NCBI RefSeq assembly: GCF_000147695.2
Contig: NC_015958.1
Location: forward strand, 1,156,501 to 1,220,500
Source of the DNA: Thermoanaerobacter wiegelii Rt8.B1
GTDB lineage: Bacteria; Bacillota; Thermoanaerobacteria; Thermoanaerobacterales; Thermoanaerobacteraceae
DNA: 64,000 bases
Reading direction: 5' to 3'
How positions within the stretch are numbered: the first letter of the stretch is position 1; each line of letters starts with the position of its first letter. The translations under genes and the position numbers were made by a program. Under the pieces are notes generated by a model. It was given only the letters and a program-made list of their open reading frames with translations, did not search any database and had not been told where the DNA came from. Positions 35,356 to 46,260 of this stretch are shown here, one piece after another.

Positions 35356-36267
35356 GTGAACCAACATAGATTTCATATAGATGTCATTGGCAAAACGAAA
35401 ATTTGGTTTGCGATATCAGGGATTATGATTTTAATTGGCGTAATAGCTATGCTTGTAAATGGATTTAATTGGGGAATAGATTTTACTGGCGGAACAATAA
35501 TGGAGTTTAAAATTGGCAAATCTTTTGATACGAAGGATATAATTAAAATTTTAAACGAATATAAAGTTAAAGACTATCAAATACAAAAAATAGGGACAAA
35601 AGGTGATCATGTTTCAATAAAGACAAGTCCTATTTCCAATGAAACGCGGCTTTCAATAATAAAAGATATCGAAAAAAAGTACAACTTAACAGAAAATGAC
35701 TTAATAATGTCACAGCAAGTTGGGCCTTCTTTAGGAGCTGAGATAAAATTTGGAATGATACTAGCGCTTTTAGTAGCTTCTGCAGTGATGCTTACCTATT
35801 TAGGCTTTAGATTTAATTTTGAAATGAGCTTGGCAGCAGTTGTTGGGTTATTGCATAATGTGATAATATTAATTTCAATTTACGCTATTTTCAAAATAAC
35901 AGTAGACTCGCCTTTTATAGCGGCTCTTTTGACAGTATTTAGCTATTCTCTTCACGATACTATTGTAATTTTTGACAGAATAAGAGATAATTTAAAAAGT
36001 ATGAGAAGATCTGATTATACAGAAATTGCGAATGTGAGTATAAACCAGACTCTTACACGGTCGATAAACGTAGTTTTGACAGTATTAATTATGCTAGTTT
36101 TAATGTATTTCTTAGGACCTAAGGCATTGAAAGATTTCGCATTGCCTTTACTTATTGGTATAACTTGGGGAGCATATTCTTCGATATTTATCTCTACTCC
36201 TCTTTGGGTATTAATTAAAAATAGGGAAAAGAGAAGAAAAACCTCTAATAAACCTGCAAAAGCTTAA
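35356..36267 (+). CDS. secF: Protein translocase subunit SecF
   Basis: A 303-residue partner of SecD, with WGIDFTGGTIMEF near residue 35 and SYSLHDTIVIFDRIRDN in the membrane part. GTG 35356 follows AGGAGGGGAATTGA. It ends the sec operon before a terminator. Confidence 0.96.
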   Translation: MNQHRFHIDVIGKTKIWFAISGIMILIGVIAMLVNGFNWGIDFTGGTIMEFKIGKSFDTKDIIKILNEYKVKDYQIQKIGTKGDHVSIKTSPISNETRLSIIKDIEKKYNLTENDLIMSQQVGPSLGAEIKFGMILALLVASAVMLTYLGFRFNFEMSLAAVVGLLHNVIILISIYAIFKITVDSPFIAALLTVFSYSLHDTIVIFDRIRDNLKSMRRSDYTEIANVSINQTLTRSINVVLTVLIMLVLMYFLGPKALKDFALPLLIGITWGAYSSIFISTPLWVLIKNREKRRKTSNKPAKA

Positions 36268-36285
36268 GTTTAAGTAATATAAAAA

Positions 36286-36336
36286 ATATAGTGGCATAGT
36301 ATCTCTTTTCTGAGAGATAATGCTACTATATTTTTA
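36286..36336 (+). terminator. Terminator after secF
   Basis: A long imperfect stem ATATAGTGGCAT-ATCTC / GAGAT-ATGCTACTATAT with loop TTTTCT-type, then TTTTTATT. Confidence 0.8.
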
Positions 36337-36349
36337 TTGAGGTGAAACG

Positions 36350-38017
36350 ATGAATTTGCCTTTTATTTTTAGAAACAAAAAAATTGCCAAAAGGTATAGA
36401 GAAATATTGAAGGTTTTAACAAAAAATGGCTTTGGTTTTATTTCTGATATTTTGTTAAAAGGTGGACATATACCGTTTTATATACTGAAAAGTCATGATT
36501 ACATGGAAGTTGGAGAGAGGATTAGGAAAACATTGGAGGAATTAGGTCCTACATTTATAAAACTAGGGCAACTTTTAAGTACAAGAGGGGACCTTATTCC
36601 TCATGATATTTTGTTGGAACTTGCTAAACTTCAAGATGATGTAGAACCAGAAGACTTTGTAGCTATAAAGAATATTTTAGAAAGTGAATTAAAAGGCAAG
36701 ATATCGGATTTTTTTACTTATTTTGAAGAAACTCCTATTGCTTCAGCTTCTATTGGACAAGTTTATAGGGCAAAAATTAAAGAAGGGAAAGATGTTGTTG
36801 TTAAAGTACAACGTCCAGAAGTGTCACAGAAGATAAATGCTGATATAATAATTTTGAAAAATATTGCCAAAATTCTAAATGAGCGTATAGTTGATGCTCC
36901 TGTAGACTTTGTAGAAATTATTGATGAATTAGCCGAATCTCTTCTCAACGAATTGGATTATGCCCAAGAAGGAAATAACGCCGAACGCTTTAGAGAAAAT
37001 TTTGAGAAGGAAAGTTACATATATATACCTAAAATATATTGGAAATACACCACAAAGCGCGTTCTTACAATGGAATACGTAGAAGGCATAAGTGTAAAAA
37101 ATAGAGATTTACTTGTAAAAAAAGGTTTCGATTTAAAGAAAATTGCAAGAGAGGGAGCATGGGCCATATTTTTACAAGTTTATGAATTTGGCCTTTTCCA
37201 TGGAGATCCTCATCCTGGTAATATATTAATCACAAATGATGGCAAAATTTCTTATATTGATTTTGGAATTGTAGGCTACCTTGATAAATCCTCAAGAGAA
37301 ATGATAATTGACCTTTTTAAAGCCTTTGCCGAGAATGATATTGAGGAAGTAATAGAAGTTTTATCGGATGTAGGGGCCATAAGGCCTGATACTAACCTTA
37401 GAACTCTTAAGTCTGATTTGAGCCATATAATAAATTATTTTTACAACACTCCACTAAAAAATATCAGTGTGAACGATTCAATGAGGAAAATAATGTCAAC
37501 TGTTTATAAGCACAAGCTGATCTTGCCTCCAGAGTTTACTTTACTCCTCAAGTCTTTAGCTACAGTAGAAGGTGTGGGCAGAAGCTTAGATCCCGATTTT
37601 TGCATTTCTAGTGTAGCAAAAGATTTTATAAAGCAGGTATATTTGAGAAATATTAGTTTAACTAAAATATTAAAAGAAAACTCCAAAGATTTACATAAAG
37701 CAATAATAGTATTGAGAAAACTTCCTTCTAAAATCCAAAGTATAATGACAAAGCTTATAAAAGACGATATAAAAGTGAGAATAAACATTGATGAAAGTGA
37801 AAGCCTGCGTTACGATTTAAATATTATGATAAATAAAGTTATTGTAAGTATCATAGCATCAGCATTGATTGTAGCTTCTTCATTGGTTTTGACATTTCAA
37901 GGGGGATATAAAGTTTTCGGCTACAATGCATTGGGGCTTTTTGGTTATGTAGTTGCTTTATTTCTATGTTTGTGGGTCTTCTACCGAATCTTTATAGTTG
38001 AGAGGAGAAAAAAATAG
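36350..38017 (+). CDS. ABC1/UbiB-family atypical kinase
   Basis: A 555-residue member of the UbiB/AarF/ADCK family. The Ala-rich loop PIASASIGQVYRAK, the lysine VVKVQRP, the catalytic HGDPHPGNI and YIDFG are present, and the C-terminus has two membrane segments (~500-550). In other organisms the family supports quinone or lipid metabolism; this fermentative anaerobe shows no quinone genes here, so the role is open. ATG 36350 follows GAGGTG. Confidence 0.9.
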   Translation: MNLPFIFRNKKIAKRYREILKVLTKNGFGFISDILLKGGHIPFYILKSHDYMEVGERIRKTLEELGPTFIKLGQLLSTRGDLIPHDILLELAKLQDDVEPEDFVAIKNILESELKGKISDFFTYFEETPIASASIGQVYRAKIKEGKDVVVKVQRPEVSQKINADIIILKNIAKILNERIVDAPVDFVEIIDELAESLLNELDYAQEGNNAERFRENFEKESYIYIPKIYWKYTTKRVLTMEYVEGISVKNRDLLVKKGFDLKKIAREGAWAIFLQVYEFGLFHGDPHPGNILITNDGKISYIDFGIVGYLDKSSREMIIDLFKAFAENDIEEVIEVLSDVGAIRPDTNLRTLKSDLSHIINYFYNTPLKNISVNDSMRKIMSTVYKHKLILPPEFTLLLKSLATVEGVGRSLDPDFCISSVAKDFIKQVYLRNISLTKILKENSKDLHKAIIVLRKLPSKIQSIMTKLIKDDIKVRINIDESESLRYDLNIMINKVIVSIIASALIVASSLVLTFQGGYKVFGYNALGLFGYVVALFLCLWVFYRIFIVERRKK

Positions 38018-38025
38018 GAGAATTT

Positions 38026-40473
38026 GTGGGTGATTTGATGGCCAAAATTTACAGGTGGATTTTGAAGGAAAATCCAAATCTTCAACTTACTCAAGAAATA
38101 CAAAGAGAATACGGGTTACACAAAATAATTGCTGATATACTTTCATCAAAATTAAATGCCCAAGAAGTTAAGAATTTTTTAAATCCTGATTTAAAAGATT
38201 TGTATTCTCCTTATCTCCTGAGGGGGATAAAAGAGGCAAAAGAATTGATACAACAACATATCGCCTTGAAGGACCTAATCACCATTTACGGTGATTACGA
38301 TGTAGATGGAATTACTGCCACCTCTGTTTTATATTTAACCTTAAAAAAATTAGGAGCAAAAGTGGATTATTATATACCGGAAAGATTAGTTGAAGGATAT
38401 GGTATAAATGAAGAAGCAATAGACAAAATTGCACAGAGAGGAACAAAACTTATAATTAGTGTAGATTGCGGTATAACCTCTGTTAAGGAAGTGGAAAAAG
38501 CCCAATTTTTAGGAATAGACGTGATAATAACTGACCACCACAGTATCCCTAAGGAGATACCACAAGCAGATGTGGTGATAAATCCCCATTTGCCTGATAT
38601 TGAATATCCTTTTTGTGACCTGGCAGGGGTAGGGGTTGCTTTTAAACTGTCACAAGCTCTTATTGGAGAAGAAGCTTATGAACTTTTGGATATTGTTTCA
38701 ATAGGAACTATTGCAGATATTGTCCCTTTATTAGGAGAAAATAGAATAATTGTAAAAGAAGGACTAAAAAGGCTAAATGAAACACGAAATATAGGTTTAA
38801 AAGCCCTCATAAAAGCTTCTGGATTACAAAATATTGAAATTGATGAATATCATGTGGGATTTATATTAGCTCCTCGCCTTAATGCTGCAGGGCGATTAAG
38901 AAGTGCAGAAGCGGCTGTGAGGTTATTGATAAGCCAAGATGAAAAAGAAGTAGAAGAGATAGCAGAATATTTAAATCAAGAAAATTTAAAGAGGCAACAA
39001 ATAGAAAATCAAATACTTCAGGAAGCAATCAAAAAAATAAAAGAGACGGTTGATTTAAATAAGGAAAAAGTAATTGTACTGTGGGATAAAAATTGGCATC
39101 CAGGTGTTATTGGAATTGTGGCATCCCGGATAACAGAAAGGTTTCATAGACCTTCTATACTTATAAGTTTAGGAGAAGGGGAAGGAAAAGGTTCAGGGCG
39201 AAGCATAGAAGGCTTTAATTTGTATAAAGCATTAGAATACTGTAAAGATTATTTGATAAAATATGGCGGTCATGAAATGGCTGCTGGAATAAATATTGAA
39301 AAAAACAATTTGGAGATTTTTAAAACTAAGATAAATGAATACGCTGATACGGTGCTTAGTGATCTTGATTTAATTCCAAGTTTAAGAATAGATGCAAAGG
39401 TTAAAAATGAAAAGATAGATATAGAAATAGCTAAACAACTTCAAAGGTTTAAACCTTTTGGCAGCAATAATCCTCGGCCTAATTTTTTATTTGAGGGTTT
39501 GACAGTTACAAAAGTATTTGACTTAAATGGTGGAAAATACAAAAAAATCATCGCACAAAAAGACAAGTTTGGGTATGAGCTTATGTTATTTGATGTATCA
39601 GACCAGGGAAACGATGTAAAAATAGGAGATATAATAGATGTTGTGGGAAGCATTGAAATAAACAGCTGGAATGGTATAGAGTCAGTAATGATAAATGTAA
39701 AAGATTTAAGAATTAAGTTACCTTTGTTTTCCTATTATAAAAACTTGAGCAAAATCATGGTAGAGTATCAGCCCGAGAAAAAAGAGATAGACAAAAAAGT
39801 TGATTATATAATTGACCAAAGAGGAATTAATAACAAGTTGGAATATGTGCTAAAACTTTTTAAAAGAGAAGGCAAAACGGTTGTCATAGTAAATACAGTT
39901 GTAGAACTTAAGTCATTACTTAGATATCTCAGAAAAGAAAAGTTTTTGGATTTTTCATTATGTAATGGAGATTGTGAAAAGGAAAATGGTATACTATTTT
40001 TCCCAAATTCTTTAAAACCATTGAAGTACTATGATGATATAATTATTTACGATATACCATTTAAAAAAGAAATCTTTTACCGCATCCTTTCTCATTCACA
40101 AGGAAAGAGGATTCATTTAGTTTTTAAAGAAGCAGATATATATTATAACTTAAAATCCTTTGACGAAATTTTTCCTCAAAGAAAGGACTTTATTAAACTT
40201 TACAAATTTATAGAAGAAGGAAACAACATTTTATTTAAAGATCATTTGCATCCACAACTGAATTTAAATCCAATAAAATTTTCATTTTGCATAAAAGCAA
40301 TGAAAGAAATAGGATTGATAAATGTAAAAGAACGTGATAATATTTTTATGTTAAGTAAAAATTCTGTGTCACAAAAGGTTAATATTGAACAAACTCAAAT
40401 AATGCAACAGATATTTTCAGCTAAAAAAGAGTTTATTGAATTTGCCAAGTTCATTGTCAGCCAGAAAATTTAA
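38026..40473 (+). CDS. recJ: Single-stranded-DNA exonuclease RecJ
   Basis: An 815-residue 5'-3' exonuclease of the DHH family. Motifs YGDYDVDGITAT, VDCGIT, TDHHSI, and the DHHA1 region GSGRSIEGFN with KYGGHEMAAG are complete; an OB-fold and a C-terminal extension (~560-815) follow as in clostridial RecJ. GTG 38026 after AGGAGAATTT is chosen; ATG 38038 is possible. It joins apt and rel in one direction. Confidence 0.93.
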   Translation: MGDLMAKIYRWILKENPNLQLTQEIQREYGLHKIIADILSSKLNAQEVKNFLNPDLKDLYSPYLLRGIKEAKELIQQHIALKDLITIYGDYDVDGITATSVLYLTLKKLGAKVDYYIPERLVEGYGINEEAIDKIAQRGTKLIISVDCGITSVKEVEKAQFLGIDVIITDHHSIPKEIPQADVVINPHLPDIEYPFCDLAGVGVAFKLSQALIGEEAYELLDIVSIGTIADIVPLLGENRIIVKEGLKRLNETRNIGLKALIKASGLQNIEIDEYHVGFILAPRLNAAGRLRSAEAAVRLLISQDEKEVEEIAEYLNQENLKRQQIENQILQEAIKKIKETVDLNKEKVIVLWDKNWHPGVIGIVASRITERFHRPSILISLGEGEGKGSGRSIEGFNLYKALEYCKDYLIKYGGHEMAAGINIEKNNLEIFKTKINEYADTVLSDLDLIPSLRIDAKVKNEKIDIEIAKQLQRFKPFGSNNPRPNFLFEGLTVTKVFDLNGGKYKKIIAQKDKFGYELMLFDVSDQGNDVKIGDIIDVVGSIEINSWNGIESVMINVKDLRIKLPLFSYYKNLSKIMVEYQPEKKEIDKKVDYIIDQRGINNKLEYVLKLFKREGKTVVIVNTVVELKSLLRYLRKEKFLDFSLCNGDCEKENGILFFPNSLKPLKYYDDIIIYDIPFKKEIFYRILSHSQGKRIHLVFKEADIYYNLKSFDEIFPQRKDFIKLYKFIEEGNNILFKDHLHPQLNLNPIKFSFCIKAMKEIGLINVKERDNIFMLSKNSVSQKVNIEQTQIMQQIFSAKKEFIEFAKFIVSQKI

Positions 40474-40486
40474 GGAGGTTTTTGTA

Positions 40487-41008
40487 ATGACGCTGGAAGA
40501 AATTAAAATGATGATTAGAGAAATACCTGATTTTCCTAAAAAAGGAATAAAATTTAAAGATATTACACCTGTTTTAAAAGATGCGAAAGCTTTTAATTAT
40601 TCTATAGAAATGCTGGCTAAGGCATTGGAAGGGAGAAAATTTGATCTCATTGCTGCTCCGGAAGCAAGAGGCTTTTTGTTTGGAGCGCCACTGGCTTACA
40701 GATTAGGAGTAGGATTTGTTCCTGTAAGAAAACCGGGTAAATTGCCGGCAGAGTCTTTAAGCTATGAATATGAACTGGAATATGGGACAGATTCTCTTGA
40801 AATACACAAAGATGCTGTTTTAGAGGGACAAAGAGTAGTGATAGTCGACGATTTGTTGGCGACAGGAGGCACAATTTACGCTTCTGCAAAATTGGTGGAA
40901 AGCTTAGGGGGAATTGTAGATTCTATTATTTTCTTGACTGAATTAACTTTTTTAGATGGTAGAAAAAAGCTTGACGGATATGATATAATTTCATTAATAA
41001 AGTTTTAA
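40487..41008 (+). CDS. apt: Adenine phosphoribosyltransferase
   Basis: A 173-residue purine-salvage enzyme (adenine + PRPP -> AMP). PRPP motif VVIVDDLLATGGT and the N-terminal IREIPDFPKKGI are diagnostic. ATG 40487 follows AAGGAGG. The recJ-apt-rel order is common in Firmicutes. Confidence 0.96.
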   Translation: MTLEEIKMMIREIPDFPKKGIKFKDITPVLKDAKAFNYSIEMLAKALEGRKFDLIAAPEARGFLFGAPLAYRLGVGFVPVRKPGKLPAESLSYEYELEYGTDSLEIHKDAVLEGQRVVIVDDLLATGGTIYASAKLVESLGGIVDSIIFLTELTFLDGRKKLDGYDIISLIKF

Positions 41009-41011
41009 TCG

Positions 41012-41036
41012 AAAGTGGCTTTGAGCCACTTTAATT
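41012..41036 (+). terminator. Hairpin after apt
   Basis: AAAGTGGCT / AGCCACTTT with loop TTG and a weak T-tract (TTAATTAT). It may only partly stop transcription into rel. Confidence 0.55.
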
Positions 41037-41052
41037 ATAAGGTGTGATAACT

Positions 41053-43212
41053 ATGTTGGACAAAGTGATAAATAGGATAAAAAAATACATGGGTGATGAT
41101 GCAAATTTAGAGTTAATATACAAAGCTTATGACTTTGCTGTAAATGCCCATGAGGGCCAAATGAGAAACTCAGGAGAGCCATATATTGTTCATCCCATAG
41201 AAGTTGCATTTATTTTGGCTGACCTGGAATTAGATATTACCACTATTGCAGCAGGCCTTTTACATGATGTAATAGAAGACACAGATGTGACTTATGACCA
41301 ATTAATGGAAAATTTTGGAAAAGAAATTGCTGATTTGGTTGATGGAGTTACAAAACTTGGTAAAATAGAATACAAGAGCAAAGTAGAGCAACAGGCAGAA
41401 AATATGAGAAAAATGCTTATAGCAATGGCAAAAGACATTAGAGTGATACTCATAAAACTGGCTGACAGGCTTCACAACATGAGAACTCTCAAATATTTAC
41501 CTCTTGACAAACAAAAAGAAAAAGCGGAAGAGACTTTAGAGATTTATGCCCCTATTGCTCATCGCTTAGGAATATCTAAGATAAAATGGGAATTAGAAGA
41601 CTTGTGTTTGAGATATTTGCATCCGGAGGAGTATTATGACCTCGTAGAAAAGGTTGCTGCCAAAAGAAAAGAAAGAGAAGAGTTTATACAAAATATCATA
41701 ACTACAATTAAAGAGAAATTAAAAGAAATGGGAATACAAGCAGAAGTAGATGGGCGACCTAAACATTTTTACAGTATCTACAAAAAGATGAAAACGCAAA
41801 ATAAAACTTTCGAGCAAATTTACGATTTGTTAGCAGTGAGGATAATTGTTAACACCGTAAAAGACTGTTACGGCGTATTAGGAATTGTGCATACTTTATG
41901 GAAGCCAATTCCTGGAAGATTTAAAGATTATATCGCTATGCCAAAACCTAATATGTATCAATCCCTTCATACTACAGTAATAGGTCCTAAAGGAGAACCT
42001 TTTGAAATACAAATAAGAACATGGGAGATGCACAAAACGGCAGAATACGGTATTGCAGCCCATTGGAAATATAAAGAGGGTAAGACTACAGAAGACGAAT
42101 TTGACCAAAAGCTTTCTTGGCTTAGGCAGCTTTTAGAATGGCAGAAAGAGTTAAAAGATGCAAAAGAGTTTATGGAAACATTAAAAATTGATCTTTTTAC
42201 AGATGAGGTTTTTGTCTTTACTCCTAAAGGGGATGTCATAAATCTTCCAGCGGGGTCTACTCCTATTGACTTTGCGTACAGCATACACACTGAAATAGGT
42301 CATCGATTAAATGGTGCTAAAGTAAACGGTAAAATAGTACCTATAAATTATCAATTAAAAAACGGTGATATTGTTGAGATATTAGTAAGTCCAAATAAAG
42401 ACAGAGGTCCAAGTAGAGACTGGCTCCAGATTGTCAGAAGTTCTCAAGCGAGAAACAAAATCAGACAGTGGTTTAAAAAAGAAAAAAGAGAAGAAAATAT
42501 CGCTCGCGGCGAGGAAATGTTAGAAAGAGACCTCAGGCGTCATGGAATACAACCTGCTATGATAAAAAGTGAGATATGGGAGGAAGTGCTTAAAAAACTC
42601 AACATTCACACAATAGAGGATTTATATGCAACAATTGGTTATGGAGGGTTAACTTTAAATCAGGTAATACCGAGAATTAAAGAAGAAATCAAAAAATCTC
42701 AGAAAGAAATAGGTTTAAAGTCCGTTCCAATTGATAAGGCTGGAAAGAAAAAAGAGAAAACAGGCGGAACGGGGGTCATTGTAAAAGGTGTAGACAATGT
42801 AATGGTGAGGTTTGCAAAATGTTGTTCTCCTGTTCCGGGTGATGAAATAATAGGTTATGTGACTAAAGGAAGGGGTATTTCTATTCACAGAAAAGATTGT
42901 CCCAATATAAAAGAATACCTTTTTGATAGGAACAAGATTGTAGAAGTAGAGTGGGATCAAGGTAAGAACATCGCTTATCAAGCTGATATACAGATTATGG
43001 CCAATGATAGATTTGGGCTTTTAACAGAAGTTACAAGTGTTCTTGCAGATGTAAAAATTGCTGTAAAAGCTGTCAATGCGAGAACAACGAGAGACAATAT
43101 TGCAATTATAAACTTAACTTTAGAGATTACTTCAAAAGAGCAACTAGAAAAAGTTATGAATAAATTAAAAGCTTTAGAGGGAGTAATGGATGTTTACCGA
43201 TTAAGTGCATAG
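41053..43212 (+). CDS. rel: Bifunctional (p)ppGpp synthetase/hydrolase
   Basis: A 719-residue stringent-response enzyme. HD hydrolase domain with HPIEVAFIL and LLHDVIEDT (residues ~45-75), synthetase domain with [12 protein letters not shown] and [11 protein letters not shown] (~235-310), TGS domain (~385-450) and C-terminal ACT domain. Both halves keep their motifs, so it should make and degrade ppGpp. ATG 41053 is chosen; GTG 41044 is in the ribosome-site region. Confidence 0.95.
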   Translation: MLDKVINRIKKYMGDDANLELIYKAYDFAVNAHEGQMRNSGEPYIVHPIEVAFILADLELDITTIAAGLLHDVIEDTDVTYDQLMENFGKEIADLVDGVTKLGKIEYKSKVEQQAENMRKMLIAMAKDIRVILIKLADRLHNMRTLKYLPLDKQKEKAEETLEIYAPIAHRLGISKIKWELEDLCLRYLHPEEYYDLVEKVAAKRKEREEFIQNIITTIKEKLKEMGIQAEVDGRPKHFYSIYKKMKTQNKTFEQIYDLLAVRIIVNTVKDCYGVLGIVHTLWKPIPGRFKDYIAMPKPNMYQSLHTTVIGPKGEPFEIQIRTWEMHKTAEYGIAAHWKYKEGKTTEDEFDQKLSWLRQLLEWQKELKDAKEFMETLKIDLFTDEVFVFTPKGDVINLPAGSTPIDFAYSIHTEIGHRLNGAKVNGKIVPINYQLKNGDIVEILVSPNKDRGPSRDWLQIVRSSQARNKIRQWFKKEKREENIARGEEMLERDLRRHGIQPAMIKSEIWEEVLKKLNIHTIEDLYATIGYGGLTLNQVIPRIKEEIKKSQKEIGLKSVPIDKAGKKKEKTGGTGVIVKGVDNVMVRFAKCCSPVPGDEIIGYVTKGRGISIHRKDCPNIKEYLFDRNKIVEVEWDQGKNIAYQADIQIMANDRFGLLTEVTSVLADVKIAVKAVNARTTRDNIAIINLTLEITSKEQLEKVMNKLKALEGVMDVYRLSA

Positions 43213-43223
43213 AGGTGATTTTG

Positions 43224-43673
43224 TTGAGAGCAGTTGTTCAACGGGTGACTCGGGGAGAAGTTAGTGTAGATGACCAAGTTATAGGTTCAATAGGGAAAGG
43301 ATTTGTTGTTTTAGTAGGTATTTCTGTTGATGATACAGAAGAAGACGTAGCCTATATGGCGGATAAAATAGTAAATTTGCGTGTTTTTGAAGATGAAGAG
43401 GGAAAAATGAATTTATCTCTTTTGGATGTAGGAGGGGAAATACTCCTCGTTTCTCAATTTACTTTGTTGGGGGATGTGAGAAAAGGGAGAAGGCCTAATT
43501 TCATGATGGCTCAAAAGCCGGAAGAGGCTTTGAAGTATTTTAATTTATTAGTAAATGAGATTGAAAAAAGAGGTGTGAGTGTCAAAACAGGTAAATTTCA
43601 GGCCATGATGAAAGTATTAATTGAAAATGACGGGCCTGTTACTATACTTATTGATTCTAAAAAAATATTTTAG
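43224..43673 (+). CDS. dtd: D-aminoacyl-tRNA deacylase
   Basis: A 149-residue proofreading enzyme that removes D-amino acids from tRNA. The start TTG 43224 gives the canonical MRAVVQRV and exact family length, and is well placed after AGAGGTGAT. Motifs SQFTLLGD and the Gly-cisPro region MMAQKPEEA (with [10 protein letters not shown] at the end) are present. rel-dtd-MBL hydrolase is a common clostridial cluster. Confidence 0.95.
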   Translation: MRAVVQRVTRGEVSVDDQVIGSIGKGFVVLVGISVDDTEEDVAYMADKIVNLRVFEDEEGKMNLSLLDVGGEILLVSQFTLLGDVRKGRRPNFMMAQKPEEALKYFNLLVNEIEKRGVSVKTGKFQAMMKVLIENDGPVTILIDSKKIF

Positions 43674-43683
43674 GAGTGAGTTT

Positions 43684-44316
43684 ATGAAAATACAAAGGTA
43701 TATGGTAGGACTTTATGGAGCCAATTGCTATATTGTTTCTGACGAAGAAGAGAGTGAAGCAATTGTAATAGACCCAGGGGAATATTCATCTGAAATACAA
43801 GATTATATTATTACTAACAATTTAAATGTAAAATATATTTTACTCACACATGGGCATTTTGATCACATAGGTGGAGTAGAAGAGCTGAAAAAACTAACTC
43901 AAGCAAGAGTTGCCATTTCAAAAGAAGACGCTCCTATGCTTTTAGACCCTAGTTTAAACTTATCTGAAATGGTCTATAAAAGAATACTATGCAATCCTGC
44001 AGATATTTTATTAAGTGACGGTGATACTTTAACTTTTGGAAAATACAGCGTAGAAGTTATATACACCCCAGGGCACACAAAAGGAGGAGTGTGTTTTAAA
44101 ATTAATAATGTATGTTTTACCGGCGATATCCTATTTAAAGGCTCTATAGGAAGATACGATTTTCCAGGAGGAGATTTTTCTACTTTAATGGACTCTATAA
44201 AAAATAAACTTTTAGTTTTAGGAAATGATGTTACAATATACCCCGGTCATGGGGACTCTTCAACTATTGGCAAGGAAAAGAGACTTAATATGTTTTTAAG
44301 GGATTTGATGGAGTGA
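43684..44316 (+). CDS. Metallo-beta-lactamase-fold hydrolase
   Basis: A 210-residue MBL-fold enzyme with the metal motif THGHFDH (residues ~60), later histidines in YTPGHTKGGV and YPGHGDSS, and GDILFKGSIGR. It resembles YcbL/glyoxalase II-like proteins acting on thioesters; the substrate is unknown. ATG 43684 follows AGGAGTGAG. Confidence 0.88.
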   Translation: MKIQRYMVGLYGANCYIVSDEEESEAIVIDPGEYSSEIQDYIITNNLNVKYILLTHGHFDHIGGVEELKKLTQARVAISKEDAPMLLDPSLNLSEMVYKRILCNPADILLSDGDTLTFGKYSVEVIYTPGHTKGGVCFKINNVCFTGDILFKGSIGRYDFPGGDFSTLMDSIKNKLLVLGNDVTIYPGHGDSSTIGKEKRLNMFLRDLME

Positions 44317-44348
44317 AAAAGCAAGAGGAGGTTATTCCTCTTGCTTTT
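44317..44348. terminator. Bidirectional terminator
   Basis: AAAAGCAAGAGGA / TCCTCTTGCTTTT, 13-bp perfect stem, loop GGTTAT, shared by the hydrolase gene and the convergent efflux operon. Confidence 0.85.
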
Positions 44349-45555
44349 ATTCATATCGTAATGCTACAATTGGGTCTAATTTGGCGGCTTTTTGTGCGGG
44401 ATAGATTCCAAAGAATATCCCTACTGCTGTTGAGAAGAGAAAAGCGATTAATATTGTATTTATTGAAAAGACCGGAGTTATATCAATAAAGGGCCCGACT
44501 ATATTTGCTAAAATATATCCTAAGAAAATACCTATTGCTCCACCTATAAGAGAAATTGTAACTGCTTCAATCAAAAACTGTGTCAATATGTCCTTTTGTC
44601 TTGCTCCTATTGCTTTTCTTATTCCTATTTCTCTTGTGCGCTCCGTTACAGATACAAGCATTATATTCATAATCCCTATTCCCCCGACCAAAAGAGAAAT
44701 ACCCGCAATGGCACCTATGACAGCTGTAAATATTCCTAATATTCTATTAAATTCTTCCAAAAAACTTATGAGGTTTTCTGTCTTGTATTTGTTTTTGTTG
44801 TGATGTAATGATTCTATCAAACGCACGGCTTGGGAGGATGTTTCATCTAATTGGTTTTGGTTATAGGTCATTACGTAAATTTGCGAGATATTAACGTCTG
44901 GAAAAATTTTTTGTGCGTAAGTTATTGGAATTGCAGCTATTACAGGTATTTGATCAGCTATTGACCCGCCTAAGCTTTTTAAATTTCCACTGTCAATGAC
45001 GCCAATTATCTTTGCTGTGTCAAAGGAGGAATAGCTGCCTATTTTGATGCTTTTTCCTACGCAATCTTCATAGCCAAAAAGTTCTTTAGCTGAGTCTTTA
45101 TCGATAAGTATTACGTTTCTTCCTAAAAGAATATCTTTTTCATTTAAAAATCGTCCATAGATTACTTTTAAGTTAGAAACATTTCCATAATCAAAATCTG
45201 TAGCTATAAAAAGGGCTCTTTTAGTAACTTTGTCTGTTTTGGCAAGTCCCATTTTTTCTGCAATTGGCGCAGCGTATTTTACAGAAGACAATCTTTTTCT
45301 AATCATTTCTACATCTCTAATAGCTAATCTATCGCTATCTCTAATTTCTACGTCATTTCTTGTTTTAATAGAAAACACATTTACACCGATTTTTTCAAAT
45401 TCACCTAATATAGCCTTTTGGCCACCTGTTCCTAAAGAGACAATTGTTATAACTGAAGCAATGCCTATTATAATTCCCAACATCGTTAAAAAAGCTCTCA
45501 ATTTGTTACTCAATATGCTGTCAATTGCCACTTTTACTGCTTCCCAAATATACAT
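44347..45555 (-). CDS. MacB-type ABC transporter permease
   Basis: About 402 residues: N-terminal membrane segment with the family's LSNKLRAFLTMLGIIIGIAS, a MacB periplasmic core (~50-230), and three C-terminal FtsX membrane segments with ERTREIGIRKAIGA. It works with the ATPase and HlyD-like protein encoded upstream to export a peptide, lipid or drug. ATG 45555 follows AGGTGAT; the GTG at 45564 overlaps the ribosome site. Confidence 0.92.
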   Translation of the reverse strand: MYIWEAVKVAIDSILSNKLRAFLTMLGIIIGIASVITIVSLGTGGQKAILGEFEKIGVNVFSIKTRNDVEIRDSDRLAIRDVEMIRKRLSSVKYAAPIAEKMGLAKTDKVTKRALFIATDFDYGNVSNLKVIYGRFLNEKDILLGRNVILIDKDSAKELFGYEDCVGKSIKIGSYSSFDTAKIIGVIDSGNLKSLGGSIADQIPVIAAIPITYAQKIFPDVNISQIYVMTYNQNQLDETSSQAVRLIESLHHNKNKYKTENLISFLEEFNRILGIFTAVIGAIAGISLLVGGIGIMNIMLVSVTERTREIGIRKAIGARQKDILTQFLIEAVTISLIGGAIGIFLGYILANIVGPFIDITPVFSINTILIAFLFSTAVGIFFGIYPAQKAAKLDPIVALRYE

Positions 45556-45567
45556 ATTTATCACCTG

Positions 45568-46260
45568 CTAATAAGTTATTCTGTTTGGAACAAGCGTATC
45601 TTCTATAATATTTCCATCTCTTAAGCGGACTATCCTTTTTGCATGATTTGCAATATCTTGCTCATGTGTAACCATTACTATTGTAGTACCCGATTCATTG
45701 AGTTGATAAAAGATTTTCATTATTTCAATGCTAGAAGCTGTGTCAAGATTTCCTGTTGGTTCGTCTGCTAGCAAAAAAGAAGGATTCATCACAATAGCAC
45801 GGGCAATAGCAACTCTTTGCTGCTGCCCTCCTGATAGCTCATTAGGTTTGTGGTGTATTCTTTCACTTAATCCCACTATTTCTAAAGCTCTTAGGGCTCT
45901 TTGCCTTCGTTCTTTTGATGGTATTTTGGCGTACAACATTGGCAGTTCTACATTTGCCAGTGCGTTCAATTTGCTCAAAAGGTTAAAAGATTGAAAGACA
46001 AATCCTATCTGACGATTTCTCAAATAAGCTAACTGGTCATCGCTTAGGGTTGATACTTCAGTTCCATTGAGTTTATAACTTCCAGATGTAGGTTTATCTA
46101 AAAGGCCTATAATGTTCATTAAAGTGGATTTGCCAGAGCCAGAAGGACCGACAATTGCTACATATTCACCTTTATCTATTTTTAAAGATACGCCTTTTAA
46201 TGCATCAACTTGTATCTTTCCAAGATTGTACACCTTTTTTACATTGCTTAGCTCAATCAT
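45568..46260 (-). CDS. MacB-type ABC transporter ATP-binding protein
   Basis: A 230-residue ATPase with Walker [10 protein letters not shown] (~37-45), Q-loop FQSFNLL, signature [14 protein letters not shown] and Walker [12 protein letters not shown]. It overlaps the adaptor gene by one base. The N-terminus [13 protein letters not shown] is standard. Confidence 0.95.
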   Translation of the reverse strand: MIELSNVKKVYNLGKIQVDALKGVSLKIDKGEYVAIVGPSGSGKSTLMNIIGLLDKPTSGSYKLNGTEVSTLSDDQLAYLRNRQIGFVFQSFNLLSKLNALANVELPMLYAKIPSKERRQRALRALEIVGLSERIHHKPNELSGGQQQRVAIARAIVMNPSFLLADEPTGNLDTASSIEIMKIFYQLNESGTTIVMVTHEQDIANHAKRIVRLRDGNIIEDTLVPNRITY